This document shows, piece after piece, positions 40,301 through 47,484 of a stretch of 64,000 nucleotides of DNA. Within the stretch, counting starts at the first letter, position 1. Every line of letters begins with the position of its first letter. The notes below the pieces were generated by a model that made no database searches, was not told the DNA's origin, and saw only the letters and a program-made list of their open reading frames with translations. This stretch comes from a virus. Where the stretch lies: IMG/VR virus record IMGVR_UViG_3300022745_000029, positions 1-64,000 of that record; one strand, written 5' to 3'. Made by a program: the position numbers and the translations under genes.

Positions 40301-40492
40301 ACCCGCCTGCCCATCACGAAGACCTACCGCGCCATCGAGAACGTGAAGCTCACCGCGCAGAATGACGGCAATGGCGGCGTGGCCGTCCGCATCGAGGACA
40401 AGAACGCCGCACTCGGGCCGCTCGTGAAGGTTTTCAACGCCGCGGGCACCGCGGTCAACGGCTTGCTGGACGCCGAGATCCAGGGTTACTAA
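37373..40492 (+). CDS. Tail tip / host specificity protein (J-like, 1039 aa)
   Basis: A GTG at 37373 overlaps the previous stop behind GGAGGG. The mature part has the TipJ pattern: AYNAGLQDRTAMVLSSEAPF, HLVIVVAAHEVTGIDEIYID, then a central domain, and fibronectin type III-like segments (about residues 690-800, ITHRVVGKTEAPPDVTYFVI). Near the end FYGT-type units repeat. Unusually the first 25 residues (MILRIVVAMLLALGAGSALA) look like a cleavable signal peptide, followed by another hydrophobic segment LWVAGNLGTLATIGLVGF. Both are known in some phage tip proteins, but the function is unclear. Confidence 0.82.
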   Translation: MILRIVVAMLLALGAGSALAADPASIVAFTLFDMGASSTFALWVAGNLGTLATIGLVGFQMYGNAAAKRKAADAAASQAEANRIAYNAGLQDRTAMVLSSEAPFVTIYGEARVGGAVVAMFTSDKLDSGPSSIFRAGSADKTRDALRHLVIVVAAHEVTGIDEIYIDGDAFGPLDSNGYVTGGAFFAAEPVQRTASVAFDGSGHATLPESSIGLVSVQAIQSGEYGDYAATVPGATVSGTTVTVPLQYAGLTGTVVYNIQGGHPTVRVSKHLGTVGDTADAYLMSAVPDKWTSQHLLSGFAYVVITLDLNNQRFQSGLPKFSFQTRGKKVYDYRTSTTAYSTNPALCTADFLNSEMWSANTRVSVIAADAMSAASDADTHGYTCNGSFTSNDAPKAVLEALVQSMAGFAFVAGGWRILAGSWQTPVLALDGSNIEGLIEISQVGASRSDIFNGVRGTYLPYNTAVVTDFTPYRNATYSTADGGDLWSDMTFTWTNTNQGCQNLARVFTERMRNGLTVTVPAGMEAWGVQPGDRVWLTSAEFGWASKTFRVTDWSFGLNTPVMLTLQEDVAATYDAADAVVVDQSPNTDLVDPFEIAAPAFITATSGTADLKIGTDGSVQSRVKLVLPLSTNPYVTNGGTLEIDYRPDDGNPATPTQTLSLPGDTASTYLTDVVDGQQYLIRARYTHTLATGPWKIITHRVVGKTEAPPDVTYFVIDGDRLSWTGVAALDLAGYEIRFNYGSNTWWDGAAPLHTGVITDNPYTMTSRPVGPVTLLIKAVDTSGNYSAHAATILTDLGIPTVSNLYLSWPQATTFPGTIVNGAVSGGTLAADATDRFYGPDAEPFYGTDSTAVFYDASTYKDMSYTWGVTPTASGTLLLDYAVAASNYTIEYQRDSQAVFYGTGTDPFYGTSTDPFYGTPTDWTTWPGSLEIGRPEQISFRISTVGGTTRGVITTATTKLDVPDVTESLNDVVISAAGTRLPITKTYRAIENVKLTAQNDGNGGVAVRIEDKNAALGPLVKVFNAAGTAVNGLLDAEIQGY
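39873..40125 (+). repeat. FYG(T/P)-x-(D/S) repeats in the tail tip protein
   Basis: The units FYGPDAEP, FYGTDSTAV, FYDASTY, FYGTGTDP, FYGTSTDP and FYGTPTDW recur within 85 codons in two groups. They look like short surface-exposed turns. Confidence 0.65.
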
Positions 40493-40513
40493 CCACAAGA
40501 AGAAAGACCCACT

Positions 40514-40969
40514 ATGGCTGCACCATTGCCCACCCGCACGGACATATCCGGCACACCCAGCAACGCCACAGCGAAGGCTGCCTTGACCGCAATCTACGAC
40601 TTTCTCGCTGAAAAGTTCGTGAATGCGGCCAACGGCACGCTGAAGCTCTTGCTCGGGGCGTACACACCATCAGCGACACCGGCGTTCAGTGCCACGCCGA
40701 CGTTCGACGCCAGCACGACCAACGTGTTCGAGCCGGCGCCGCTCACCGCCAACGTCACCAGCATGACGATCAGCAACCCCAACGGCGGCCAGACCATCAA
40801 CATCCGCTTCGAACAGGACAGCACGGGCGGGCGCACCGTGGCACTGCCGTCGGGCGCCAAAGTGTCTGGGGGCGTCAACACCACGGCGTCCAGCGTGACC
40901 GTGCTCACCATGACCTACTCGGCGCGCGCCTCGCGCTGGGAGGGGGCCTGGGTTGGAGTACCCGCATGA
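40514..40969 (+). CDS. Tail fibre-associated protein (151 aa)
   Basis: The protein starts MAAPLPTRTDISGTPSNATA and ends with a beta-rich part (MTISNPNGGQTINIRFEQDS, VSGGVNTTASSVTVLTMTYS). Similar short proteins follow J in siphophages, where they form adhesion or fibre bases. Confidence 0.6.
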   Translation: MAAPLPTRTDISGTPSNATAKAALTAIYDFLAEKFVNAANGTLKLLLGAYTPSATPAFSATPTFDASTTNVFEPAPLTANVTSMTISNPNGGQTINIRFEQDSTGGRTVALPSGAKVSGGVNTTASSVTVLTMTYSARASRWEGAWVGVPA

Positions 40970-41988
40970 GCTTCGGTGCACGCCTTGCCCGGCAGCCTTC
41001 GTTGTTCCGCAACTTCCTTGGCACCAGCCCGGACGCCAAGAACTGGACCTACGCCGGCAGTGTTCCGTCCCCGCGTCCGCAGGCCATCGCCAGCAATGGC
41101 AATGTGCTGGTGGCGGTCACGGGGCAGTACCTGTCACGTGGCCTAAATAACGTAGACAACCCCTATGCGCATGTCAGTAACGACAACGGGCAGACTTGGG
41201 CCTCTGTCGTGACGAGCGCTTACAGCCCCTATGACGTTGTATGGACTGGCTCAAAGTTCGTGGCCATCGGGGAGTCGGACGCAACCACTCACGCGGTAGC
41301 CACAAGCCCGGACGGCCGCAACTGGGCCGCAGTAACAAGCCTCGGCCTCAACTCGCCCTGGGCGATGTGCAGCCTCGCCGTGGGCCCGGACGGAGCCCTG
41401 TGGGCCTGTGGCGGAGACACCGGCGTTACTGCCGCCGGTGCGGGCACCCAATGGTTTACCAAAAGCACGGACGGGGGCAGCACATGGTCTTCCCCGATTA
41501 ACAACCCGGTGGGGGGCAGCATCACGGGGGCGGCCGGGCAGCTTGTGGTGGGGGCGGGCAAGGTTGTTGCGACGGTGTTCACCTACCTCGGCAGCACCGC
41601 GTATGTCCTCACGGCGCCGTCGAATGCCGCCGCTGCTTACGGCAACTTCACCGCAGTTGCGCTCCCCACTGCGACGTACCCCTCGGCGGGCGTCATCTAC
41701 TCCGCAAGGCTTGGTCTTTTTATTGTGGTGGGTGGCTCCAGCGGCAGCCAGGCGGCCACCATCTGGACCAGCCCGGACGGGGTGACATGGACCAACCGGC
41801 TGAATGTGTCCGGAACCGGGTACGGAAAGCTGCTCGGGGTTGCTGAGGGGCCTGGGGGGCTCCTGGCGGTGCCCGGCAATATGTCAGCGTACCCCTTCTA
41901 CAGCGCCGACGGCATCACCTGGACGGCGGTCACATCCTCCGCGCCCTCGGGCACCAACAGCACCGGCTTCATTCTGGGGGCACCATGA
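40966..41988 (+). CDS. Beta-propeller (BNR-like) receptor-binding protein (340 aa)
   Basis: At least five repeats carry an Asp-box-like S-x-D-G-x-x-W motif: SNDNGQTWAS, SPDGRNWAAV, STDGGSTWSS, SPDGVTWTNR and SADGITWTAV. This predicts a sialidase-type propeller fold of five to six blades. Lacking the catalytic residues of sialidase, it is more likely a carbohydrate-binding tip or fibre protein. It is coupled to both neighbours by ATGA overlaps. Confidence 0.75.
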   Translation: MSFGARLARQPSLFRNFLGTSPDAKNWTYAGSVPSPRPQAIASNGNVLVAVTGQYLSRGLNNVDNPYAHVSNDNGQTWASVVTSAYSPYDVVWTGSKFVAIGESDATTHAVATSPDGRNWAAVTSLGLNSPWAMCSLAVGPDGALWACGGDTGVTAAGAGTQWFTKSTDGGSTWSSPINNPVGGSITGAAGQLVVGAGKVVATVFTYLGSTAYVLTAPSNAAAAYGNFTAVALPTATYPSAGVIYSARLGLFIVVGGSSGSQAATIWTSPDGVTWTNRLNVSGTGYGKLLGVAEGPGGLLAVPGNMSAYPFYSADGITWTAVTSSAPSGTNSTGFILGAP

Positions 41989-42317
41989 TCCTTTCCCTTC
42001 CGTTCCGCCCATTCGGCTTCGCGGCTTTCACCTGCTGGCCTTTCGTTTTTGTCCACAAAGACAGCCTGAACGACAGCCCTCTGCTGGCCCACGAGGGCGT
42101 GCACTACGCCGAGCAGCGCCGCGTGCTGACGCTGCCATGGCTGCTGGCCTACCTGCTGTGGGCTCCGTTCCGCCTGCGCGCGGAGGTACGGGCGTACGCG
42201 CTGCAGATCAAACTGGGGGGCCTCTCGCCGGAGCAGGCAGCCCAGCTTCTGCTGCGCTACCGCTGTGGGGTCACGTATGACGAGGTGCTTGGCCTGGTGC
42301 AGGCGGCTGCCGGCTGA
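41985..42317 (+). CDS. Small HEXXH-motif protein (110 aa)
   Basis: The motif AHEGVHYAEQRR has the HEXXH zinc-peptidase signature. The remainder is hydrophobic around LPWLLAYLLWAPFRLRAEVR, so one membrane-embedded or buried helix is likely. It resembles tiny phage metallopeptidase-like proteins of unknown role. It lies between fibre and lysis genes and ends just before promoter E. Confidence 0.6.
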   Translation: MILSLPFRPFGFAAFTCWPFVFVHKDSLNDSPLLAHEGVHYAEQRRVLTLPWLLAYLLWAPFRLRAEVRAYALQIKLGGLSPEQAAQLLLRYRCGVTYDEVLGLVQAAAG

Positions 42318-42329
42318 CAACACCCGGGG

Positions 42330-42359
42330 TTTACTTTCCCGGAGTCAGACCCCGAGTAT
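42330..42359 (+). promoter_or_regulatory. Late-type promoter E
   Basis: CCGGGG-TTTACT (42330-42335), 18 bases, GAGTAT (42354-42359). A small hairpin CCCTGAA-CTTA-TTCAGGG follows at 42361-42378. Confidence 0.6.
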
Positions 42360-42386
42360 TCCCTGAACTTATTCAGGGACCACCCC

Positions 42387-42737
42387 GTGCCGCCCGACAA
42401 CGTCATCAACGCCGACCCGAGCATCACCAAGCTGGTGGCCGCCGTCATGGGGTCCTTCATCTCCCTCAAGTTCATGAAGGGCACCTGGTACGAGCGCCTG
42501 ATGCTGTTCGTTGGCGGGGCGTTCCTCAGCTACAACGCCACGTCCCCGCTGGCGCACTGGCTCAACTTCCAGGAAGGCGAGGGCCTGATCGGGTTCTCCG
42601 TAGGCCTGCTGGGCATGGCGCTTGCCGAGAAGTTGTACGAGGCCGTGCAGGCTACGGACGCGAAGCAGGTCTCCAAGGACCTCTGGTCTGCAGTGAAGAA
42701 GCGTATCGGGGTCGACTCAGATGCAAACGGTCAATGA
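42387..42737 (+). CDS. Membrane protein, holin candidate 1 (116 aa)
   Basis: It starts with GTG at 42387. Three hydrophobic segments are seen: ITKLVAAVMGSFISLKF, LMLFVGGAFLSYNA and LIGFSVGLLGMALAEKLY. The C-terminus is charged. It begins a three-gene run of membrane proteins ahead of the endolysin. Confidence 0.6.
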   Translation: MPPDNVINADPSITKLVAAVMGSFISLKFMKGTWYERLMLFVGGAFLSYNATSPLAHWLNFQEGEGLIGFSVGLLGMALAEKLYEAVQATDAKQVSKDLWSAVKKRIGVDSDANGQ

Positions 42738-42975
42738 GGTCTGCTATCTGTTGAGCCTGGCAGCCCTTGCAGGCTGCGCGGCGCTTGGCATCTTCAGCAA
42801 ACATTACCCGGACACGCTGGTGCAGCGCGCCGGCATGGTTCTGGTGGCCTTCGCCGGCCCCATCTCGGCGCTCCAGCTGGTGGCGGAGCGCCCGTCCTAC
42901 AACTCCATCGGGCTCACATTGGGCGGCTGCGCCGTCTACGCCGTGGGAACCCTCATCAAAAGGTGGCGTGAATGA
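42721..42975 (+). CDS. Membrane protein, holin candidate 2 (84 aa)
   Basis: Small protein with three hydrophobic stretches (YLLSLAALAGCAALGIF, GMVLVAFAGPISALQLV, IGLTLGGCAVYAVGTLI) and a basic tail KRWRE. It overlaps both neighbours by a few bases. A holin or antiholin role is likely. Confidence 0.6.
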   Translation: MQTVNEVCYLLSLAALAGCAALGIFSKHYPDTLVQRAGMVLVAFAGPISALQLVAERPSYNSIGLTLGGCAVYAVGTLIKRWRE

Positions 42976-43442
42976 TTTTCTCCGCACTGTTCTCCTTCCT
43001 CGGCGGCAGCGTCTTCCGCATGATCTGGGGGGAAGTGTCGTCCTGGGTCAACAAGAGCCAGGACCACGCCCACGAAGTCGAGCGCATGAAGCTGCAGGGC
43101 GACCTGGACGCGCAGACGCACGCCCGCACGCTGGAGAACCTGCGCCTGGCCAAAGAGCTGGAAGTCAAGCAGATCGAGGTCCAGAAGGACGCTGACCTCC
43201 AGCGGGCGGAGGCCGACGCCTTCGCCAACGCCATGAAGGAAGCCTTCAAGCCCACCGGCATCACCTGGGTGGACGCGTGGAACGGCAGCATCCGTCCGGC
43301 CGCCGCCACGATCGCCCTGGCCCTGTGGATTATGGCCCTTGTGAGCAGCGGCTTCACCACCAGCGACTGGGACCGCGAGCTCGTGGGCGTGATCCTTGGC
43401 TTCTACTTCGCCGACCGCGCGCTCGGAAAGCGCAACAAATGA
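42972..43442 (+). CDS. Holin of 3TM type (156 aa)
   Basis: It has an N-terminal hydrophobic start (MIFSALFSFLGGSVFRMIWG), a long charged coiled coil (EVERMKLQGDLDAQTHARTL) and two C-terminal membrane helices (PAAATIALALWIMALVSSGF and VGVILGFYFADRALG). This matches the 3TM holin family (PF11351) first noted in gene transfer agents. It overlaps the endolysin start. Confidence 0.72.
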   Translation: MIFSALFSFLGGSVFRMIWGEVSSWVNKSQDHAHEVERMKLQGDLDAQTHARTLENLRLAKELEVKQIEVQKDADLQRAEADAFANAMKEAFKPTGITWVDAWNGSIRPAAATIALALWIMALVSSGFTTSDWDRELVGVILGFYFADRALGKRNK

Positions 43443-43858
43443 AAGACCTGGAGGAGCTGTTCAGGCTCATCCGGCTCTTCGAGGGGTGCCGCCTTGTACC
43501 TTACCTGTGCCCTGCTGGTGTCTGGACTTGCGGTTGGGGCAGCACTGGCCCTGACGTGGTTCCCGGGCAACCGTGGAGCCAGGCCTACGCCGACCAGCGC
43601 CTCAGCTCCGACGCCCTGAAGTTCGCGCGCGGCACGCTGGCCCTGTGCCCGCGCCTGTCAGGCACGGCGCTGTGCGCTATCGCAGACTTTGCCTACAACC
43701 TTGGGCTCGGCCGCCTGAAGGCCTCCACCTTGCGCATCCGCCTCAACCAGGGCGACATGGCCGGCGCCGCTACGGAACTGCGCAAGTGGGTCATGGGGGG
43801 TGGCCGGCGCCTGCCCGGGCTGGTCAAGCGGCGCGAGGCTGAGGCTGCCCTGCTGTAG
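43439..43858 (+). CDS. Endolysin, T4-type lysozyme (GH24, 139 aa)
   Basis: It hydrolyses peptidoglycan to release progeny. The catalytic pattern is FEGCRLVPYLCPAGVWTCGW, giving Glu-8aa-Cys-5aa-Thr, an accepted variant of the Glu-Asp-Thr triad. Further conserved parts are SGTALCAIADFAYNLGLGRL and LRKWVMGGGRRLPGLVKRRE. No signal peptide or SAR segment is present, so a holin must deliver it. The start overlaps the holin stop. Confidence 0.9.
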   Translation: MKDLEELFRLIRLFEGCRLVPYLCPAGVWTCGWGSTGPDVVPGQPWSQAYADQRLSSDALKFARGTLALCPRLSGTALCAIADFAYNLGLGRLKASTLRIRLNQGDMAGAATELRKWVMGGGRRLPGLVKRREAEAALL

Positions 43859-43863
43859 GGGGA

Positions 43864-43893
43864 TTTACTTCCGGACTCTGCTGGCCCAAGTAT
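43864..43893 (+). promoter_or_regulatory. Late-type promoter F
   Basis: GGGGGA-TTTACT (43864-43869), 18 bases, AAGTAT (43888-43893). The next ATG is 20 bases downstream behind CGGAGC. Confidence 0.55.
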
Positions 43894-43912
43894 CGGGCAC
43901 CGGAGCAGCACC

Positions 43913-44254
43913 ATGACCCCCGGCGTACACAACATCACCGTCAAACGCAACACGCAGCGCACGCTGCCGCTTGCCTACAAGGACGCCACCGGCGCCCTCG
44001 TGAACCTGACGGGATACTCCGCGCGCATGGCCGTGCGCCTGCGTCCGGACCCGAAGACTACCGCAGCGCTGGATCTCAGCACTGCCAACGGCAAGATTGC
44101 CTTGGGCGGTACTCCGAGCAACATCGTGGTGAGTATCGACGCCACCGGGGTTGCCCACGGCGAGTACCACTACGACCTGATCCTGACGGACAGTCTGGGC
44201 AAACCCGGATCGCTGCTCACAGGTCTCTTCACCGTCGAGGCCTCCACGGTATGA
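43913..44254 (+). CDS. Fibre-region protein (113 aa)
   Basis: It begins MTPGVHNITVKRNTQRTLPL and has the beta-rich pattern 'N-x-T-G-Y-S-A-R-M' (VNLTGYSARMAVRLRPDPKT) found at N-termini of baseplate upper proteins that anchor receptor-binding domains. Overlap of four bases to the next gene suggests they form one fibre complex. Confidence 0.6.
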   Translation: MTPGVHNITVKRNTQRTLPLAYKDATGALVNLTGYSARMAVRLRPDPKTTAALDLSTANGKIALGGTPSNIVVSIDATGVAHGEYHYDLILTDSLGKPGSLLTGLFTVEASTV

Positions 44255-44751
44255 CCGAGGTCGTGGTCACCGAAGTCGTCAACACCGTCGTCGTCGACGG
44301 TGAGGCCACCGTTGCCGTCATCGTCGAGCAGGCGGTATCCATCGTCGACGTTGCACAGCAGGGCCCCGCGGGCGCCCAGGGTATTCAGGGCCCCGCGGGC
44401 GCGTCCAACGCGACGTACACAGCGGGCGGCAGCGTCTCCGGCCATCAGGCGGTAACGCTCGACAGCACCAGCACCCTCATTTACGCCGACGCCGCCACCC
44501 CCGCGCACGCCTGGGCCGTGCTCGGAGTGAGCCTCAACGCGGCAGCGTCAGGCGGTGCCGTGGAGGTCGCCCGCTCCGGGCCGGTGGACCACTCGGGCTG
44601 GGCGTTCACGCCGGGCTCCCCGGTGTTCCTGGGCCTTGCCGGGGCCCTAGTCCAGGCCGTACCGCTGACCGCAGCTTTCGTGAAGGTGATGGGCGTTGCC
44701 GTATCCCCGACCCGGGTTGTGCTTGACCCCCAGCCCGCCATTTATCTGTAA
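44251..44751 (+). CDS. Fibre protein with short collagen-like stretch (166 aa)
   Basis: Beta-rich N-terminus of alternating Val/Thr, a short collagen-like segment QQGPAGAQGIQGPAGAS, and a C-terminal beta domain. Short Gly-X-Y segments often trimerise phage fibres. Confidence 0.62.
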   Translation: MTEVVVTEVVNTVVVDGEATVAVIVEQAVSIVDVAQQGPAGAQGIQGPAGASNATYTAGGSVSGHQAVTLDSTSTLIYADAATPAHAWAVLGVSLNAAASGGAVEVARSGPVDHSGWAFTPGSPVFLGLAGALVQAVPLTAAFVKVMGVAVSPTRVVLDPQPAIYL

Positions 44752-44763
44752 AGGAGACCCTCC

Positions 44764-45366
44764 ATGGGAACCGCATCGACCAAGAAAATCATCAAGAATG
44801 TATCTGGGGCTCTGACCGAAGAGGCTGCGCTGACCACGTCTGCGGGCGCCGGTGACGCTGACCGCATCCCCGCCCTGAACGCCAGCGGCGTGCTGGACCC
44901 TAGCATTCTGAATGCTACGGCGACGTCCGCCGGCTCCGGGGACGCCTCGAAGATCCCCAAGCTGGACGGGGCCGGGCGGCTTGACTCGAGCATGATGCCT
45001 GTCGGCGTAGGCGCAGACACCGCCACCATCGTCACGTCGGAGGCCTTGTCTGCCGGCGACTACGTGAATATCTGGAACAACTCTGGCGCCAAGGCCCGCA
45101 AGGCGGACGCCACGGTGGCGGGCAAGCACGCGATGGGGTTTGTTCTGTCGGCCTACGCCTCCGGGGCCTCCGCCTCCGTGTACTTCGAGGGCACCAATAC
45201 GGGCGTTGCCGGGCAGACGCCCGGCGACGTGTTCCTGTCCACCACGGCGGGGCAGGGTGCGTCGGCGGCTCCGACAGGGTCCGGCAACGTCGTGCAGCCC
45301 ATCGGGGTGGCTGTGTCTGCCACAGCTGTCAACTTCCAGTACAACCGCCCGATCACTCTGGCGTAA
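44764..45366 (+). CDS. Fibre protein (200 aa)
   Basis: It begins MGTASTKKIIKNVSGALTEE, then repeats AGAGDADRIPALNASGVLDP and SAGSGDASKIPKLDGAGRLD, a common spacer in fibres. The C-terminal half contains beta strands and a Gly/Ala-rich part (YASGASASVYFEGTNTGVAG). AAAGGAG precedes the ATG. Confidence 0.65.
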   Translation: MGTASTKKIIKNVSGALTEEAALTTSAGAGDADRIPALNASGVLDPSILNATATSAGSGDASKIPKLDGAGRLDSSMMPVGVGADTATIVTSEALSAGDYVNIWNNSGAKARKADATVAGKHAMGFVLSAYASGASASVYFEGTNTGVAGQTPGDVFLSTTAGQGASAAPTGSGNVVQPIGVAVSATAVNFQYNRPITLA

Positions 45367-45369
45367 ACC

Positions 45370-46431
45370 GTGGCAGCGCGCAACCCTCTCGTCGTCATCT
45401 CCGGGCTGATTCAGGAGCTCCCTACGGGAGACACGGTCAACGGGGCCGGCTCCGGCGGCTCGGGGTACGGGGCACCCGTGTGGGGGCTCGGCAACTCGGG
45501 GACCCTGGGGTCGAGCCACAACGGCAAGTTGCTGATGTTCGACCAGAGCCGTCTGAACCTATACCTCAACGGGGACTGGAGCGTTCAAACCAGCACACTG
45601 GCGGTAACCCTCGGCAGCGCGGCGACGCTGGGGTCGGGGTGGTGGTGCGACCTTGTAGTGGACGGCAGCAACCCTCTGGCCGTGACCGCCAGCGGCACTG
45701 ACAAGATTGACCCAGTCTGGGCGCAGAATAATGCAGACAACCCATCAGCGCCAGCCATGTGGACTAACGGGGTGTCCAGCGGCTCAGTAGTCCCCCGCAT
45801 GATTGTCCGGGTCGTCTGCGACGGCGCAAGGTTCTTCACCTTCAAGCGCAGTGGCAGCACCCACCTTGCCGTCCTGACCAGCGGCACGTCATGGGTCACC
45901 CCGCTCGGGGTGCGTACCGGGATAGTGGAGCTGCAGGGAGGTGGTGGCAGCGGTGGCAAGTCGAACTCCGTCAGCCTGAACGGCGGGGGCGGCGCAGCGG
46001 GTGCTTATGTGAAATCCACCATCTCGCTTACCCCGGGGGCCGCCGTCACTTACGCGGTTGGCGCCGGCGGAGCTGCCCAGACGGTGGCGAACACCGGAGG
46101 AAACGCCGGCGGCGCAACCTCGATGACTGGCGTCAATGTTGCCAACGGCGGAGCCGGTGGCGGCACATCTTGGACTATTCAGCCCGTGGGCGCCTCAGCT
46201 CCGGCGACGACTTCCAGCCTCTTGGGGGTTTCCGGTGGGCCAGCGTATGCAGGCACATCAACCACCAACAGCTTCGGTGGCACGTCGCAGTACGGCCGCG
46301 GCTCTTTCCGGGCGGGCACCACCACTGCTGCAGCCGCTTCAGGGTACGGATCCGGCGGGGTAGGCGCTATTTCAACCGCGGGTACAGACAGCACTGCGGG
46401 CATGCCGGGCGTCATTGTGATCACGTACTGA
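45370..46431 (+). CDS. Glycine-rich receptor-binding/tail fibre protein (353 aa)
   Basis: A GTG start follows the previous stop by three bases. The N-terminal 180 residues are a beta fold; the rest contains extended glycine-rich loops (GGGGSGGKSNSVSLNGGGGA, GNAGGATSMTGVNVANGGAG) and ends GMPGVIVITY, a terminus seen in many host-range proteins with Gly-rich beta-solenoid or trimeric domains. It is likely the variable receptor-binding tip. Confidence 0.7.
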   Translation: MAARNPLVVISGLIQELPTGDTVNGAGSGGSGYGAPVWGLGNSGTLGSSHNGKLLMFDQSRLNLYLNGDWSVQTSTLAVTLGSAATLGSGWWCDLVVDGSNPLAVTASGTDKIDPVWAQNNADNPSAPAMWTNGVSSGSVVPRMIVRVVCDGARFFTFKRSGSTHLAVLTSGTSWVTPLGVRTGIVELQGGGGSGGKSNSVSLNGGGGAAGAYVKSTISLTPGAAVTYAVGAGGAAQTVANTGGNAGGATSMTGVNVANGGAGGGTSWTIQPVGASAPATTSSLLGVSGGPAYAGTSTTNSFGGTSQYGRGSFRAGTTTAAAASGYGSGGVGAISTAGTDSTAGMPGVIVITY

Positions 46432-46438
46432 GGCGCAC

Positions 46439-46855
46439 ATGCAGCACATTGTCATAGACGGCGTTGTAGTCAATACCATCATGGCCACCCCAGAAGAAGC
46501 GGTGGTGGCGTTCCCTGATGCCACTATCCTGGACGCGGGGCAGGGCGGTGCCATAGGCTGGCTATGGGACGGCCAACAGTTAGCCGCGCCCCCTGCGCCG
46601 CAGGAGGCGCTCGAAGTGCCCGAAGTGGTCACCAGGTTCCAGGCGCTCGCCGCTCTGGATTCCGTGGGCCTATTGGACGCCGTTGAAGCGTACATGGCAG
46701 GGGCAGACACCCCAAAGATTCAGAAGTTGGCCTGGGCCAATGCGGTGGAGTTCCGGCGGAACTCGCCGACAGTGTCGGCGTTGTCCGCCCGGCTGGGACT
46801 CACGAATGAGCAGGTGGACACCCTGTTCGTGAAGGCTGCCGGGTTGGAAGCCTGA
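46439..46855 (+). CDS. Tail fibre assembly-like protein (138 aa)
   Basis: The segment MQHIVIDGVVVNTIMATPEE, followed by GAIGWLWDGQQLAAPPAPQE and EVPEVVTRFQALAALDSVGL, matches a group of fibre-assembly chaperones found next to fibre genes. The first part is beta-rich; the rest is helical. Confidence 0.62.
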   Translation: MQHIVIDGVVVNTIMATPEEAVVAFPDATILDAGQGGAIGWLWDGQQLAAPPAPQEALEVPEVVTRFQALAALDSVGLLDAVEAYMAGADTPKIQKLAWANAVEFRRNSPTVSALSARLGLTNEQVDTLFVKAAGLEA

Positions 46856-46856
46856 T

Positions 46857-47315
46857 ATGCCCATCGAGGTCGTAGAAGTCGATGGAAAGCTGGAAGTCTG
46901 GACGGCCGCCATCGAATACCTGCAGCGCCAGGTGTTGCCTGGAGACGCGCCGCTGACCAGCCGCACGGGCTGGTGGTGGCTTGCCTTCGACGGCGAGACG
47001 CCCGTGGCCTTCGCCGGCCTGCTGGCGGCCAGCACCACACCAGGCACCGCCTACCTTGCCCGGGCCGGCGTACTGCGCAGCCACCGGGGCAAGGGCTTGC
47101 AGTTGCGCCTGATCCGTGCGCGCGAGCGCCGCGCGCGGCAGCTGGGCTTCAGCCGCATGGTGACAGACACCTACTCCAACCCCGCCAGCGCCAACAGCTT
47201 GATACGCGCCGGCTACAAGATGTTCACCCCCAATTACCGTTGGGGGTTCGAGGGCGCCTGCTACTGGCAGAAGACCCTGATCAAACCTGTGAAAGAAGCC
47301 TGTGACCCTGCTTGA
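46857..47315 (+). CDS. GNAT N-acetyltransferase (152 aa)
   Basis: Acetyl-CoA-binding motif A is visible as AGVLRSHRGKGLQLRLIRAR (HRGKG in place of Q/RxxGxG). Motif B appears as DTYSNPASANSLIRAGYKMF. The substrate is unknown; in phages such enzymes may modify host proteins or small molecules. It is at the end of the fibre operon, 1 base after the preceding stop. Confidence 0.75.
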   Translation: MPIEVVEVDGKLEVWTAAIEYLQRQVLPGDAPLTSRTGWWWLAFDGETPVAFAGLLAASTTPGTAYLARAGVLRSHRGKGLQLRLIRARERRARQLGFSRMVTDTYSNPASANSLIRAGYKMFTPNYRWGFEGACYWQKTLIKPVKEACDPA

Positions 47316-47484
47316 CCTGCTGAAAGAAAACGGCCGCATCGAACTGAGCCTGCTGAACCTGGGTGAGGGCGACAAAGACGTCGGCCTCGTGCGCGTGCAC
47401 CGGGGCGGCGAAGAAACCGTCGTCACTGTGGAAGACGTTCGCTTCGCCACCGGTGGCGCTATTACGCTGGTGCATGCGGTGTAG
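47302..47484 (+). CDS. Small protein (60 aa)
   Basis: A GTG start inside the end of the acetyltransferase gene. It reads MTLLDLLKENGRIELSLLNL and ends RFATGGAITLVHAV, with an acidic beta-rich centre. Its last 23 bases overlap the converging HNH gene. Confidence 0.5.
   Translation: MTLLDLLKENGRIELSLLNLGEGDKDVGLVRVHRGGEETVVTVEDVRFATGGAITLVHAV

Noticed and set aside
39032-40498. A 488-codon minus-strand frame across the tail tip gene
   Set aside because: Antisense shadow of a strongly supported gene; composition is Gly/Val/Arg-biased with no domain.
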